Part shown: positions 34,627 to 43,937 of the stretch, in pieces
How the letters are laid out: the number at the start of each line of letters is the position of its first letter
Position numbering within the stretch: position 1 is the first letter of the stretch
NCBI RefSeq assembly: GCF_001574435.1
Contig: NZ_LOCN01000019.1
Span: 11,472-75,471, forward strand
Length of the DNA: 64,000 nt
Reading direction: 5' to 3'
Source of the DNA: Moritella sp. JT01
Lineage (GTDB): Bacteria > Pseudomonadota > Gammaproteobacteria > Enterobacterales > Moritellaceae
Program-made: the position numbers and the translations under genes
Notes under the pieces: model-generated
Database searches by the model: none
Told to the model about the DNA's origin: nothing
The model's input: the letters and a program-made list of their open reading frames with translations, nothing else

Positions 34627-36231
34627 ATGCAAGCACTAACGCTAGTTGATATGGGTTTCTTATACACAGAAACGGTTGCCAGTCCTAAACATGTAGCCGG
34701 ATTACAAATTTTTACAGCGCCTAAAAATTATGAAGGCAACTTTACTCGAGATCTGTTCGACAACTTAATGTCGCAGGATGAAATTAAGAAACCGTTTAAT
34801 TTAAAACTGAAAAAACAGCTTACTGGACAATATTACTGGAAAGAAGATGACAATATTGATCTCTCTTACCATGTACGATTTGCAATGCTACCGCAACCAG
34901 GCAATGAAAGTCAGCTGCTTCACTTTGTTGAACATCAGCATGAAACACTATTAGATAGAAATAGACCTTTATGGGAAATGATTCTGATTGATGGCTTAGA
35001 AGATAACAAATTCGCTATCTACCTAAAAGCACACCACGCGTTCACTGACGGCGCAAAAGCCAATCAACTATTAATGTCGTATTTAAGTAAGAATACTGAT
35101 GCGCCAATGACAGCATTTTGGAATATTGAACTCGAGCAGAAAGAAAAACAACTTGATAGTATGCTTTCATCACTCACAAAAACGTCCAAGAAACTGGCAG
35201 ACCAAGTTAAGTCAATCCCATCACTGACTAAACTAACGACCAAATTGCTTTTCCAAGCCGCAAATGTGTATAAAGCGGATATGCCAACACCGTTTATGGC
35301 GCCTAAAACACCGTTCTCTGTGAGCCCCAAACGGGCGCGCCGTGCTGCTGTTTCAGCACTGTCGCTAACACGTGTTAAACGCATAGGTAAAATGACAGGC
35401 GCAACAATCAATGATGTAGTTGTCACCATCTGTGATATGGCTATTCATAACTATCTTGAAAGCAAGAATTTTACACTTAAAAAACCGCTTGTTGCACAAA
35501 TGCCAATGAGCTTACGTGACGCTAGCGATACCGTAACCAACAATCAAGTTGCAATCAGCTTAGTTGAATTAGCGTATCATGGTGAATCACCGCTTGAACG
35601 TTTAATGACAATTAAAGATTCGTGTATCAAGTTAAAAAATGAAACACGTCTACTGACAAAAGAAGCACTAACAAGCTATACAATGGCAAGCCAAGGCCTT
35701 GCTGTCGTTAGCGAGTTTTTCAATTTAGATACCGTATTACCGCCAATGGGTAATGTGCTAATTTCAAATGTTCCAGGCCCACAACACCCCCTATATATGA
35801 TGGGTGCGAAAATGGAACAATGCTTCCCTATTTCGGTACTTCCACCAGGAATGTCTTTAAACATTACATTATATAGCTACAACGGATTGATCAATGTTGG
35901 CTTAGTATCATGCCGCTCTGCGCTGCCTGATCTAGCGGATCTTGCTGATTATATCAATAAAGCATTTATTGAACTTGAAAGCGAAGTACTAAAAAGTGCA
36001 TCCATCTCGGTTTCAGAACAAATTGCACTATTAGCAATGACAAATGCTAACTCCGATATTAAGCAAGAAAGCTTAGCTGTGATCGAACAAATATTAGCAG
36101 ACGCACAAAATACTACCGATATTGAAACTCCGCCGGTAACACAGCAACCAAAAATCAGCCGTGTTGATACACCACCAACCGACATTATTTCTACTGATAC
36201 AGAGACTAAAACTGTATCAGCATCAGTTTAG
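34627..36231 (+). CDS. Wax ester synthase/diacylglycerol acyltransferase, copy 1
   Basis: This 534-residue WS/DGAT-family protein has the acyltransferase motif HHAFTDG (about residues 137-143), the structural motif PLWEMILIDGL, the ND motif ATINDVVVT, and the C-terminal block NVPGP..PLYMMGAKM with LPPGMSLNITLYSYNG. The family esterifies acyl-CoA with fatty alcohols or diacylglycerol, making wax esters or triacylglycerol at the inner membrane. The last 70 residues are a Thr/Pro-rich tail. It shares most of its sequence with copy 2 at 46009. The TetR gene follows closely and is likely co-transcribed. Confidence 0.92.
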   Translation: MQALTLVDMGFLYTETVASPKHVAGLQIFTAPKNYEGNFTRDLFDNLMSQDEIKKPFNLKLKKQLTGQYYWKEDDNIDLSYHVRFAMLPQPGNESQLLHFVEHQHETLLDRNRPLWEMILIDGLEDNKFAIYLKAHHAFTDGAKANQLLMSYLSKNTDAPMTAFWNIELEQKEKQLDSMLSSLTKTSKKLADQVKSIPSLTKLTTKLLFQAANVYKADMPTPFMAPKTPFSVSPKRARRAAVSALSLTRVKRIGKMTGATINDVVVTICDMAIHNYLESKNFTLKKPLVAQMPMSLRDASDTVTNNQVAISLVELAYHGESPLERLMTIKDSCIKLKNETRLLTKEALTSYTMASQGLAVVSEFFNLDTVLPPMGNVLISNVPGPQHPLYMMGAKMEQCFPISVLPPGMSLNITLYSYNGLINVGLVSCRSALPDLADLADYINKAFIELESEVLKSASISVSEQIALLAMTNANSDIKQESLAVIEQILADAQNTTDIETPPVTQQPKISRVDTPPTDIISTDTETKTVSASV

Positions 36232-36240
36232 GAAAAAGTG

Positions 36241-36882
36241 ATGAAAACACGCGATAGGATATTACAGTGTAGTTTAGAAATGTTCAGCCAATACGGACAC
36301 GTCAAAGTGTCCACGGTTGAAATTGCCAATGCTTTAGAGATCAGCCCTGGTAATTTATATTATCATTTCAATGGCAAGGAACAATTACTCACCGAGTTGT
36401 TCTACGAATACGAAGCCGCAATCAATAAACTTATGTCATTTTATGAAGATGATGTACAAGCATTTGAAGATTACTGGGCATACTTAAATGTGTACGTGGG
36501 TTTGATTCAACAATATTCCTTCTTCTATCGTGATATGAAAGTTATTTTTGATGAAAACAAATTGCTAAAACGACGCTTTATGCGTTTAGTTCATAACCAT
36601 CACAGTTTTTTCTTAAAAATGCTCGTGTCATTAAATGAAAACAGTGAAATAAAGATGACGGAAGCACAGCAAAGCTCGATGGCTGATACGATCTGTTTAA
36701 TTGCGACGAACTCATTAGATACACAGTTAGCTGAAGAAGATTATGATCTTCAAGAAATTACACAGCGTATCGTATTGCGTATTATCATGTTAGTTGAACC
36801 TTATTTTTCTAACGAGTCTAAAGAAAAATATTTACATGAAGTTGAGCAAAACCCTGTTGAAGCAACCAGTTTGTTTAGCTAA
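36241..36882 (+). CDS. TetR-family regulator in operon with WS/DGAT copy 1
   Basis: The 213-residue protein has a TetR HTH at about residues 5-50 (VKVSTVEIANALEISPGNLYYHFNGKEQLL) and a helical ligand domain. The start is ATG 36241, with AGGA seven bases upstream; GTG 36238 is possible. It lies 9 bp after the WS/DGAT gene, so the two form one operon. The position suggests it senses an acyl compound and controls the acyltransferase, possibly both copies. Confidence 0.9.
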   Translation: MKTRDRILQCSLEMFSQYGHVKVSTVEIANALEISPGNLYYHFNGKEQLLTELFYEYEAAINKLMSFYEDDVQAFEDYWAYLNVYVGLIQQYSFFYRDMKVIFDENKLLKRRFMRLVHNHHSFFLKMLVSLNENSEIKMTEAQQSSMADTICLIATNSLDTQLAEEDYDLQEITQRIVLRIIMLVEPYFSNESKEKYLHEVEQNPVEATSLFS

Positions 36883-36911
36883 GTAGCGAACCTTGCGAGA
36901 TCTACTTAAAT

Positions 36912-36946
36912 AAAAACCTAGTGATGATTAATTCACTAGGTTTTTT
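36912..36946 (+). terminator. Rho-independent terminator of the WS/DGAT-TetR operon
   Basis: AAACCTAGTGA (ending 36924) pairs perfectly with TCACTAGGTTT (36933 on) and runs into six T residues (36941-36946). The remaining 36947-37264 shows nothing notable. Confidence 0.92.
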
Positions 36947-37264
36947 AGTATAAGCATTCTTTATTTTCGAGATGAATCACTCACCAAGCGTACATAATTT
37001 ACAATATTTTTTATTAAAGACGCCAATCAGTCACTTTCACGCAAATAACACCGTAAATCACTACATAAAACCATCATTACAACTTTATACACAACCACCA
37101 TCTTAAACGATATAACCACATGATTTAAATGGATTTCAGATCGTTGTCACAACTCTTGTTTATTGCTATTGTATACGAACTTTTAGAGTAAAGACTCTCT
37201 TTAGTGCTGTTTGTTGTCACACTAATAAATTCATTCAACATTTTAATTCAATAAGGACATTTCA

Positions 37265-38473
37265 ATGAAAAATTCGATATTTAAAACCAGCTTATTAGTA
37301 GCGGCCCTATCCTTAAGTGGTTGTGATATCACCTTCATTGCACCTGATTGGGTTGAATTTTACGACAACAGTAAAACAGAAGAAACAACAGTAGAATGGT
37401 TGTCTGCGCAAGTGATCGATAGTGCCGGTAACATAATCCAAGCTGGTGAGACGATTAAAATAGGCAGTGATCGAGTTCAAAACATGCTATTAGTAAAATA
37501 CAGCACATCTGGTAACACACTCTGGACGGTTGAGCATGATGTGACTCACGGATTATCACGCAGTGATGAAAATATAACGGCGATGGTTATCGATGATGAA
37601 GACAACATCTATATCACTGCAACAGCCTATCTACAAAACAATGCTCAAGGACCTCGCGCATCACTACTCGCTAAGTTTTCTACCGATGGAAGCGTAATTT
37701 GGGAACAAATAATCAGTAATGAATATGACGTTCGAGATCTTGAGCTTAAAAATAACAAACTTTATGTAACAGGGCTTAATACTCAGATCTTTAACACTGA
37801 CGGTGAACAACAATTAAACATCGAACATCCAGATCAACAGGCTTGGGATATTGAACTCGATACGAATAATAATATGTATGTTTCTGGCCGTAAAGGCGTG
37901 AGTAAGTACAATGCATTAGGTCAATTAGAATGGACACAAGCACAAACTGAAGACACATTTGCAGAAGCTGCAACCACGGTTTTAGCTGACGGTTCTGTTA
38001 TTTCTATCATCATGACTAAAGAGCGTGATCTACAAATCCAATCCATTGATACTAACGGTCAACTATTGTGGCGTAATAACGTATATGGTAATCAGGACAG
38101 TTATGCGCTACCAGGCCCTGTTATTCTCCAAAAGAATGCACAAGATGAATTATTTATCGCGTTTTCAGATGCGTCAAATAGAGATCTCATTAAGATGCAA
38201 GCGAACGGCGATATTATTTGGCATGTGAGTAATCAACAAGGTGAAATTAGTGCAATTAACCTTGACGATAACGGGGGGATATTTGTTGTTGGTAATGGTC
38301 ATAATGAAAAATATACTAACGATGGAGTACTAATTGCGGTTGCGAATACCGGATACAAAGTGCAACAACGCACAGGTAGTATTGTCCGTAAAGGTAACGA
38401 CGTTTATGTTGGTTATAGTACTTTCATTAATAATAATTTTGATTTCTATCTTGCTAAATACACTAATAGATAA
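37265..38473 (+). CDS. Lipoprotein with beta-propeller-like repeats
   Basis: The 402-residue precursor has a lipoprotein signal (ALSLSGC, Cys near residue 21). The mature part repeats a unit of about 45-50 residues with patterns such as D.NIYI...A, LAKFSTDGSVIWEQ, KYNALGQLEWTQ and IDTNGQLLWRN. This is the SBBP/PQQ-like beta-propeller pattern. Such outer-membrane or periplasmic propellers act as binding scaffolds. No catalytic motif is seen. The ribosome-binding site AAGGA lies before ATG. Confidence 0.85.
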   Translation: MKNSIFKTSLLVAALSLSGCDITFIAPDWVEFYDNSKTEETTVEWLSAQVIDSAGNIIQAGETIKIGSDRVQNMLLVKYSTSGNTLWTVEHDVTHGLSRSDENITAMVIDDEDNIYITATAYLQNNAQGPRASLLAKFSTDGSVIWEQIISNEYDVRDLELKNNKLYVTGLNTQIFNTDGEQQLNIEHPDQQAWDIELDTNNNMYVSGRKGVSKYNALGQLEWTQAQTEDTFAEAATTVLADGSVISIIMTKERDLQIQSIDTNGQLLWRNNVYGNQDSYALPGPVILQKNAQDELFIAFSDASNRDLIKMQANGDIIWHVSNQQGEISAINLDDNGGIFVVGNGHNEKYTNDGVLIAVANTGYKVQQRTGSIVRKGNDVYVGYSTFINNNFDFYLAKYTNR

Positions 38474-38504
38474 CGTCTGGCCCCTCCCAAGTTACCCGTA
38501 AGAT

Positions 38505-38536
38505 AATAAGTGATGGTTTAGAAACCATCACTTATT
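38505..38536 (+). terminator. Strong hairpin after the propeller lipoprotein gene
   Basis: AATAAGTGATGGTTT (38505-38519) and AAACCATCACTTATT (38522-38536) are perfectly complementary over 15 bp, with only two bases between. There is no T tract, so it may be a processing or Rho-assisted end. Confidence 0.6.
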
Positions 38537-38760
38537 AGGATGCGATTGCATGACGAGAGTCGTTATTTAAAGTATCACTTTAGTATTAATCCCGAAGCAT
38601 TAGCAAGTGCTAGGTTTATAAATTAAAAATTGGCGTCAGGTCTGATTTCCACTGATTAATTGGTATTAAATTAGTTTTAAATCAATCAATTATCGTGATG
38701 TATTGAATAAATACACTATATACTGGCGACTCATTTATATATTGATCTAAGGATAGAGTT

Positions 38761-39456
38761 TTGAAAAAAGGAATTGCAACTAAATTATTACCATTATTAC
38801 CATTATTAGCAATCATTACACTTTCAGGTTGTATGTCTACTGGCCCACACCTAAAAAGCTCTAATAAAGAAGGTATAGCTGGTATGGAAGTACGTGCACC
38901 ATATATTAACTATACTAATTATTTTGGTTATGTTGATGATAGCGTAACGCCAGATGGTAAAATTAAAGGTAAACCAGCATATTATTTATATGCATGGGTT
39001 CCTGCTGTAATTGACGAAATTGGTGTATCTATGATATCTCCAGCTGAAGCAACTCCAGCTGAAGGCGATTTCGTACAGAGCACATTTGAAGCAAGTCTTC
39101 AATCTGCTCCAAATAAGTATTTTGATACATATATTACACTTGATCGCCTAAACATTGTTGATAATGCAAAAATCAATAAAGGTGGTAAAGTACTTCAAGC
39201 ATTAAACTATAATGACGATACTTCTGAATTACCAACTAACCCAAGTGGTTCTTCTTATAACTCATTATTACGTCAAGTATCTGAAGTAAACAGCCCAACT
39301 AAAGCGCTTGTTCGTGGTGTATACCGCATCTCATTCACTTCATTCCGCTCAGCGGTTGAAGGTTCTTTTGAAGCAACTATTGGTACAAACGTTCCAGGTG
39401 TTAAAATCGCAGCTTCTTTGGAAGAATTACATGAACTCGTTAACAAAGAAGGTTAA
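38761..39456 (+). CDS. LipL32-family surface lipoprotein
   Basis: The 231-residue protein starts at TTG, with AAGGA seven bases upstream, and has a lipobox LSGC (about residues 21-24). Its body matches the leptospiral outer-surface lipoprotein LipL32: YFGYVDDSVTPDGKIKG, YYLYAWVPAVIDEIGVSMIS, FDTYITLDRL, YNSLLRQV, LVRGVYRISFTSF and GSFEATIGTNVPGV. Those segments lie in the same order along the protein. LipL32 folds as a jelly roll that can bind calcium and host matrix proteins; homologues in marine gammaproteobacteria have no settled role. The AT content and codon use look like the neighbours. Confidence 0.88.
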   Translation: MKKGIATKLLPLLPLLAIITLSGCMSTGPHLKSSNKEGIAGMEVRAPYINYTNYFGYVDDSVTPDGKIKGKPAYYLYAWVPAVIDEIGVSMISPAEATPAEGDFVQSTFEASLQSAPNKYFDTYITLDRLNIVDNAKINKGGKVLQALNYNDDTSELPTNPSGSSYNSLLRQVSEVNSPTKALVRGVYRISFTSFRSAVEGSFEATIGTNVPGVKIAASLEELHELVNKEG

Positions 39457-39508
39457 TCCTTTTTTAATTAACTAGGTAGTCGTCATGATAACCTGAAATA
39501 ATGTAATT

Positions 39509-39540
39509 AAACGGTGCCTCTTGCGCCGTTTATATTTTTA
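39509..39540 (+). terminator. Rho-independent terminator of the LipL32 homologue
   Basis: AAACGGTGC (39509-39517) pairs with GCGCCGTTT (39523-39531) with one wobble, followed by ATATTTTTA. Confidence 0.85.
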
Positions 39541-39715
39541 CCTGTATGTAGCTATTCGCAACGATTAAGCACAATGTACACACCCACACCCACACAAACT
39601 AATAACCTAAATGCTGGTTAAAAGAAAACCACTTTAACTTTATTTCCTTAATAGCCTGTATTCCTGTACAATTTGCACCTTAAATTTTCCGTGTTAATTT
39701 ATATCCAAGGCTTAT

Positions 39716-40264
39716 ATGAATCTTTCAGCTAAAACTGTTGTTGTGATTGCGATTGGTGCTGCTTTATATGGCATCGGCGGGTTACCAATGTTCGGTATAC
39801 CGGTATTTGCAAATACCACACTTAAGCCTGCGATGGCAGTGCTTGCACTCTTCTCGGTATTATTTGGTCCATTAGTTGGTTTTTTAGTAGGCTTTATCGG
39901 TCATTGGGTTACTGATTTATTCTCTGGCTGGGGTGTTTGGTTAACGTGGGTATTAGGCTCAGGTATTGTTGGTCTTATAATCGGCTTATTCCCTAAACTG
40001 ACAAAAGGTCGTTTAGAAAAAGGTCAATTCTCGATGAAAGATATGGCACTCTTTGTTGTGCTTGCCTTAATCGGTAATACTGTCGGCTATGGTGTATCAG
40101 CACTACTCGATACCATTCTTTACGCAGAACCGTTCAGCAAAATCATGACGCAATTAACGATCATTGCTACAGGTAATACAATATTAATTGGTATTGTTGG
40201 CTACATTCTACTGACTGCGTTTGCAAAACGTAAGAAACAAAGCCGCAACTTGACCGAGGGTTAA
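39716..40264 (+). CDS. ECF transporter S component (UPF0397 family)
   Basis: The 182-residue membrane protein has five to six helices. The N-terminal [18 protein letters not shown], then [20 protein letters not shown] and [10 protein letters not shown], are signatures of the UPF0397/ECF S-component group. The S component binds a vitamin-type substrate; riboflavin is often written in annotations, but I see no sequence proof. It is followed six bases later by its ATPase gene. No riboswitch is visible upstream. Confidence 0.88.
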   Translation: MNLSAKTVVVIAIGAALYGIGGLPMFGIPVFANTTLKPAMAVLALFSVLFGPLVGFLVGFIGHWVTDLFSGWGVWLTWVLGSGIVGLIIGLFPKLTKGRLEKGQFSMKDMALFVVLALIGNTVGYGVSALLDTILYAEPFSKIMTQLTIIATGNTILIGIVGYILLTAFAKRKKQSRNLTEG

Positions 40265-40270
40265 TCGACA

Positions 40271-41965
40271 ATGACTATCGAATTTTCTGACTTCTCTTTT
40301 AAATATGCTTCGCAGGATAAAGCGACACTAAAAGGCATAAATCTAAGGATAGAGAAAGGAGAGAAAATCGTCATTATTGGTCCCAGTGGTAGTGGTAAAT
40401 CTACCCTTGGACAATGCTTAAACGGTCTGATTCCGCATGCGATAAAAGGTGACATGTCTGGCACCTTAACCATCAATGGTACGCCGGTGTCAAGGTTACG
40501 CATGCAAGATTATAGCGAGACAGTGGGCACTGTATTACAAGATACCGACAGCCAGTTTGTCGGTTTGAGCATTGGTGAAGATATTGCATTTGCGCTTGAA
40601 AACAACATGATTTCTCAAGCTGAGATGTTGCCTATCGTGCAGAAAACCGCCGCGATGGTTGACCTTGATGAGTTACTTGATCATTCACCGTATGCATTAT
40701 CAGGTGGTCAAAAACAACGTGTATCATTAGCGGGTATTTTGGTTGATGATACTGACATTTTGTTATTCGACGAACCCCTTGCTAACCTTGATCCAAAAAC
40801 GGGTAAAGCCACTATCGAAATTATCGATCAGCTACATCGAGATACAGGCAAAACCGTTATCATTATTGAGCATCGTCTCGAAGATGTACTGCACCGCCAT
40901 GTCGACCGCGTGATATTAATGGAACGTGGCCAGATCATTGCTGATATGTCTCCGGACGAAATAATTGCTTCGCCGTTACTACAGGTTCATGGTATTCGTG
41001 AACCACTGTATATCTCAGCATTAAAAGCAGCGAACTGCCCTATTGTAGTGACTGATAATCCTGCTTATATTGAAAAGATGGATCTACAACAATACCAAAC
41101 GCCATTAACCAATTGGTTTCATGCGCAAGCCTCTATTGTTCAACCTCAGAAAAACGACACATTACTTGAGATCAATGATTTAACCTATTCTTATACTGGC
41201 GAAAAGAATGCTCTTGAAGGTATTTCGTTTAGCATTAATCGCGGTGAATTTGTTTCTATTTTAGGTAAAAACGGCTCGGGTAAATCAACCATCACCAAAC
41301 TGATCATGGGCGTTATCGCACCAGATACCGGCAGTATTAAGTTTAATGGTGAAAGTATTGCCGACTTATCTATCTTTGAGCGCGCTCAAAAAATTGGCGT
41401 TGTGATGCAAAATCCAAATCACATGATCTCTAATCATATGATTTTTGACGAAGTGGCGTTTGGTCTACGTAACCGTGGCCATGACGAAGCATTTGTTGAA
41501 GAAAAAGTATTACACGTACTGGATTTATGCGGCTTAATTAAATATCGTCACTGGCCAATTGAAGCACTTAGCTATGGTCAGAAAAAACGCGTAACCATTG
41601 CCTCTATCTTAGTATTAGAACCTGAGTTACTTATTTTAGACGAACCAACCGCAGGGCAAGATCATCGTAACTACACATCGATGCTGTCATTTATTAAGAC
41701 GCTAAACAAAACGCTAGGTATTACTGTCCTTATCATCTCTCACGATATGCACTTAGTGTTAGAATACACCACGCGTTCGATTGTTATTGCAGAAAGCAAA
41801 TTAATTGCCAATGCCCCGGTTTCTCAAGTATTCAGCGACCCTGCGCTACTTGACCGTGCAAACTTAAAAGTGACGAGCCTGTATACCCTTGCAAATGCTG
41901 TTGGTATCAAAAATACAGATAGTTTTATGCAGCAATTTATCAAATCTGAAGTGACGCCTTCATAA
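40271..41965 (+). CDS. ECF transporter fused double ATPase (A1-A2)
   Basis: The 564-residue protein holds two ABC ATPase domains. Domain 1 has Walker A GPSGSGKST (about residue 35), signature LSGGQKQR and Walker B LLFDEP. Domain 2 has Walker A GKNGSGKST (about residue 333), a modified signature LSYGQKKR and Walker B LILDEP. ECF importers normally use two separate ATPases; here they are fused in one chain. It energises the S and T components encoded on either side. Confidence 0.95.
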   Translation: MTIEFSDFSFKYASQDKATLKGINLRIEKGEKIVIIGPSGSGKSTLGQCLNGLIPHAIKGDMSGTLTINGTPVSRLRMQDYSETVGTVLQDTDSQFVGLSIGEDIAFALENNMISQAEMLPIVQKTAAMVDLDELLDHSPYALSGGQKQRVSLAGILVDDTDILLFDEPLANLDPKTGKATIEIIDQLHRDTGKTVIIIEHRLEDVLHRHVDRVILMERGQIIADMSPDEIIASPLLQVHGIREPLYISALKAANCPIVVTDNPAYIEKMDLQQYQTPLTNWFHAQASIVQPQKNDTLLEINDLTYSYTGEKNALEGISFSINRGEFVSILGKNGSGKSTITKLIMGVIAPDTGSIKFNGESIADLSIFERAQKIGVVMQNPNHMISNHMIFDEVAFGLRNRGHDEAFVEEKVLHVLDLCGLIKYRHWPIEALSYGQKKRVTIASILVLEPELLILDEPTAGQDHRNYTSMLSFIKTLNKTLGITVLIISHDMHLVLEYTTRSIVIAESKLIANAPVSQVFSDPALLDRANLKVTSLYTLANAVGIKNTDSFMQQFIKSEVTPS

Positions 41966-41994
41966 TTAAGCGCAATGCGAACCATAAAAACAAT

Positions 41995-42885
41995 ATGAAT
42001 AAAAACACGATAAAGAATACTTTTCATAACAACAAAAGTAACGTCAATAAAACTAAAAAAATCGATTTTGGTATTAACTATGTCAATACCAATTCAGCCC
42101 TGCACCAACTTAATGGCGTCACTAAGTTCGTCTTGTTTCTAGCTTGGGTAACAGTGGTGTTAACGACCTTTGATTTACGCCTTATTCTCGCGCTGATCAT
42201 TACTGGCTGTACGTTACTTAAATTAACCAAAGTGCCCTTCCCTGTTTACAAACCGTTATTGATTGCCACGAGCAGTATATTAAGCATCAACGCATTGTTC
42301 ATGTTCTTATTAGCACCACAGCAAGGCGTTGAGTATATAGGTTCAAGTACCGTCTTATTATCTCTCTGGGGTGATTATTCCCTGACACAAGAAACCTTGT
42401 ATTACCTGCTGACGGTAACACTGAAGTATTTCAGTATGTTCCCAATTGCGTTGGTATTTGTGTTTACCACGCATCCGACTGAATTTGCAGCAAGCTTAAA
42501 CCGCCTTGGTGTACCGTATAAAATTGCCTATGCTGTAAGCTTAACATTGCGCTATTTACCTGATGTGAAGAATGATTTTATTAACATCATGCATGCACAG
42601 CAGGCACGTGGTGTTGATTTATCGAAAAATGTATCTGTGCTATCGCGTATTAAAAATGTAGCCAAGATCTTAGGCCCATTAATTTTCTCAAGCTTAGATC
42701 GCGCTGACGAGATCTCGAATGCGATGACATTACGTGGTTTTGGTCATAACAAGATGCGTACGTGGTACAGCTTAAAACCTATGACCAAGCAAGATTACAC
42801 GGTGATGGGGTTAATTACCTTGGTAGTAACGTTAGCCATTATCAAACGTGTTATGGCAACAGAGTTGTTCTGGTACCCATTCTAG
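41995..42885 (+). CDS. ECF transporter T component
   Basis: The 296-residue protein has an extended polar N-terminus (about 35 residues) followed by five to six membrane helices. The coupling motifs, Ala-Arg-Gly type, appear as QQARGVD and LRGFGHN near the C-terminal half. EcfT links the S component with the ATPases. The long N-terminal extension is unusual, and a shorter start may exist. It is the third gene of the ECF operon and a hairpin follows. Confidence 0.92.
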   Translation: MNKNTIKNTFHNNKSNVNKTKKIDFGINYVNTNSALHQLNGVTKFVLFLAWVTVVLTTFDLRLILALIITGCTLLKLTKVPFPVYKPLLIATSSILSINALFMFLLAPQQGVEYIGSSTVLLSLWGDYSLTQETLYYLLTVTLKYFSMFPIALVFVFTTHPTEFAASLNRLGVPYKIAYAVSLTLRYLPDVKNDFINIMHAQQARGVDLSKNVSVLSRIKNVAKILGPLIFSSLDRADEISNAMTLRGFGHNKMRTWYSLKPMTKQDYTVMGLITLVVTLAIIKRVMATELFWYPF

Positions 42886-42911
42886 CTAGTACTTTTTCTA
42901 GATAAAATGAC

Positions 42912-42948
42912 GAGCTAAAAGCTGTTGATGGCTTTTAGCTCTATCTTC
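42912..42948 (+). terminator. Terminator of the ECF operon
   Basis: GAGCTAAAAGC (42912-42922) and GCTTTTAGCTC (42931-42941) form a perfect 11-bp stem with an 8-nt loop, followed by a weak T-rich tail (TATCTTCCCTTT). Confidence 0.75.
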
Positions 42949-43109
42949 CCTTTACTCATGCCTTAATTTGATTAAGCCAACGACCGCCAATACGATAAAT
43001 ATTGCCAGCATTGGGAGCAACACAAAATCAAGGTTGATTTATGTTCATTATATATATCATGATAAGATAGCTAAATTAGCTTACACCTCTTCACTCAATG
43101 GAATAAATA

Positions 43110-43937
43110 GTGCTTTCAACAGATCAACTAACATTAGCTACGAATGAAATTCACCTGTGGTCAGTAGACCCGAAAAGAATCCAACGGCCTGAATTATTAC
43201 GTGCTTATAGTCGTCTGTTATCACCAGAAGAAACGACAAAGCAGCAACGGTTTCATTTTGAAAAAGACCGTCATAGTGCGCTAGTCACCCGCGCCTTTGT
43301 CCGTGATTTGTTATCACGTTATGCTGATGTGCAACCCGCTGACTGGACGTTTGTCAAAGGTGAAAAGGATAAGCCAGAGATTGTTAACCCACCCCTGCCA
43401 TTACGTTTTAATATCAGCCACACCGACAATATGATCATTTGCGCGGTAATGCTTAATGACGATATTGGTTGTGATGTAGAAAATACCAGTCGAACAAGTG
43501 ATGTATTAAGTATTGCGAAGCACTCATTCTCGCAAGTTGAAGTCGATGATTTACTCGCTCAACCAATAGCGCAGCAAGCGAGTCGTTTTTTTGATTATTG
43601 GACATTAAAAGAATCTTACATCAAGGCATGGGGGTTAGGTTTGTCGATCCCGTTGAAAGACTTTAGTTTCACCCTACCGGATAACCACCAGCAGGAAAAC
43701 GTCAGCTGTATTGAAAACATTAAATTAAGCTTTGCAGCTCACCGTGTGGACGATGCTAATATCTGGCGTAGTTGGTTGTTTTATCCCAATAATATTCACC
43801 GTGTAGCACTGTCAGTTCGCGCGACGAATAATAATCAAGATACAAATTATAAAATGCGATTTTTTAATTCAATACCACTCATTAAAGCGACTGAAACGAC
43901 AAGCTTTAACCCTGATGTAAACACTATGATGGGTTAA
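43110..43937 (+). CDS. Sfp-type 4'-phosphopantetheinyl transferase (possible PfaE)
   Basis: The 275-residue protein has the family motifs FNISHTDN, GCDVENTSR (magnesium Asp/Glu) and FFDYWTLKESYIKAWGLG (catalytic Glu and Lys). It transfers phosphopantetheine from CoA to carrier domains. In Moritella and Shewanella a stand-alone enzyme of this type, PfaE, activates the polyunsaturated fatty acid synthase PfaABCD. No pfaABCD genes lie in the window, so the link is inferred. The start is GTG 43110, with GGA eight bases upstream; an ATG just before it stops immediately. The stop overlaps that of the convergent amidase gene. Confidence 0.85.
   Translation: MLSTDQLTLATNEIHLWSVDPKRIQRPELLRAYSRLLSPEETTKQQRFHFEKDRHSALVTRAFVRDLLSRYADVQPADWTFVKGEKDKPEIVNPPLPLRFNISHTDNMIICAVMLNDDIGCDVENTSRTSDVLSIAKHSFSQVEVDDLLAQPIAQQASRFFDYWTLKESYIKAWGLGLSIPLKDFSFTLPDNHQQENVSCIENIKLSFAAHRVDDANIWRSWLFYPNNIHRVALSVRATNNNQDTNYKMRFFNSIPLIKATETTSFNPDVNTMMG

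Noticed and set aside
39541-39715. Possible vitamin riboswitch upstream of the ECF transporter operon
   Set aside because: I looked for the conserved elements of FMN, TPP and cobalamin riboswitches and found none; only the preceding terminator is clear.
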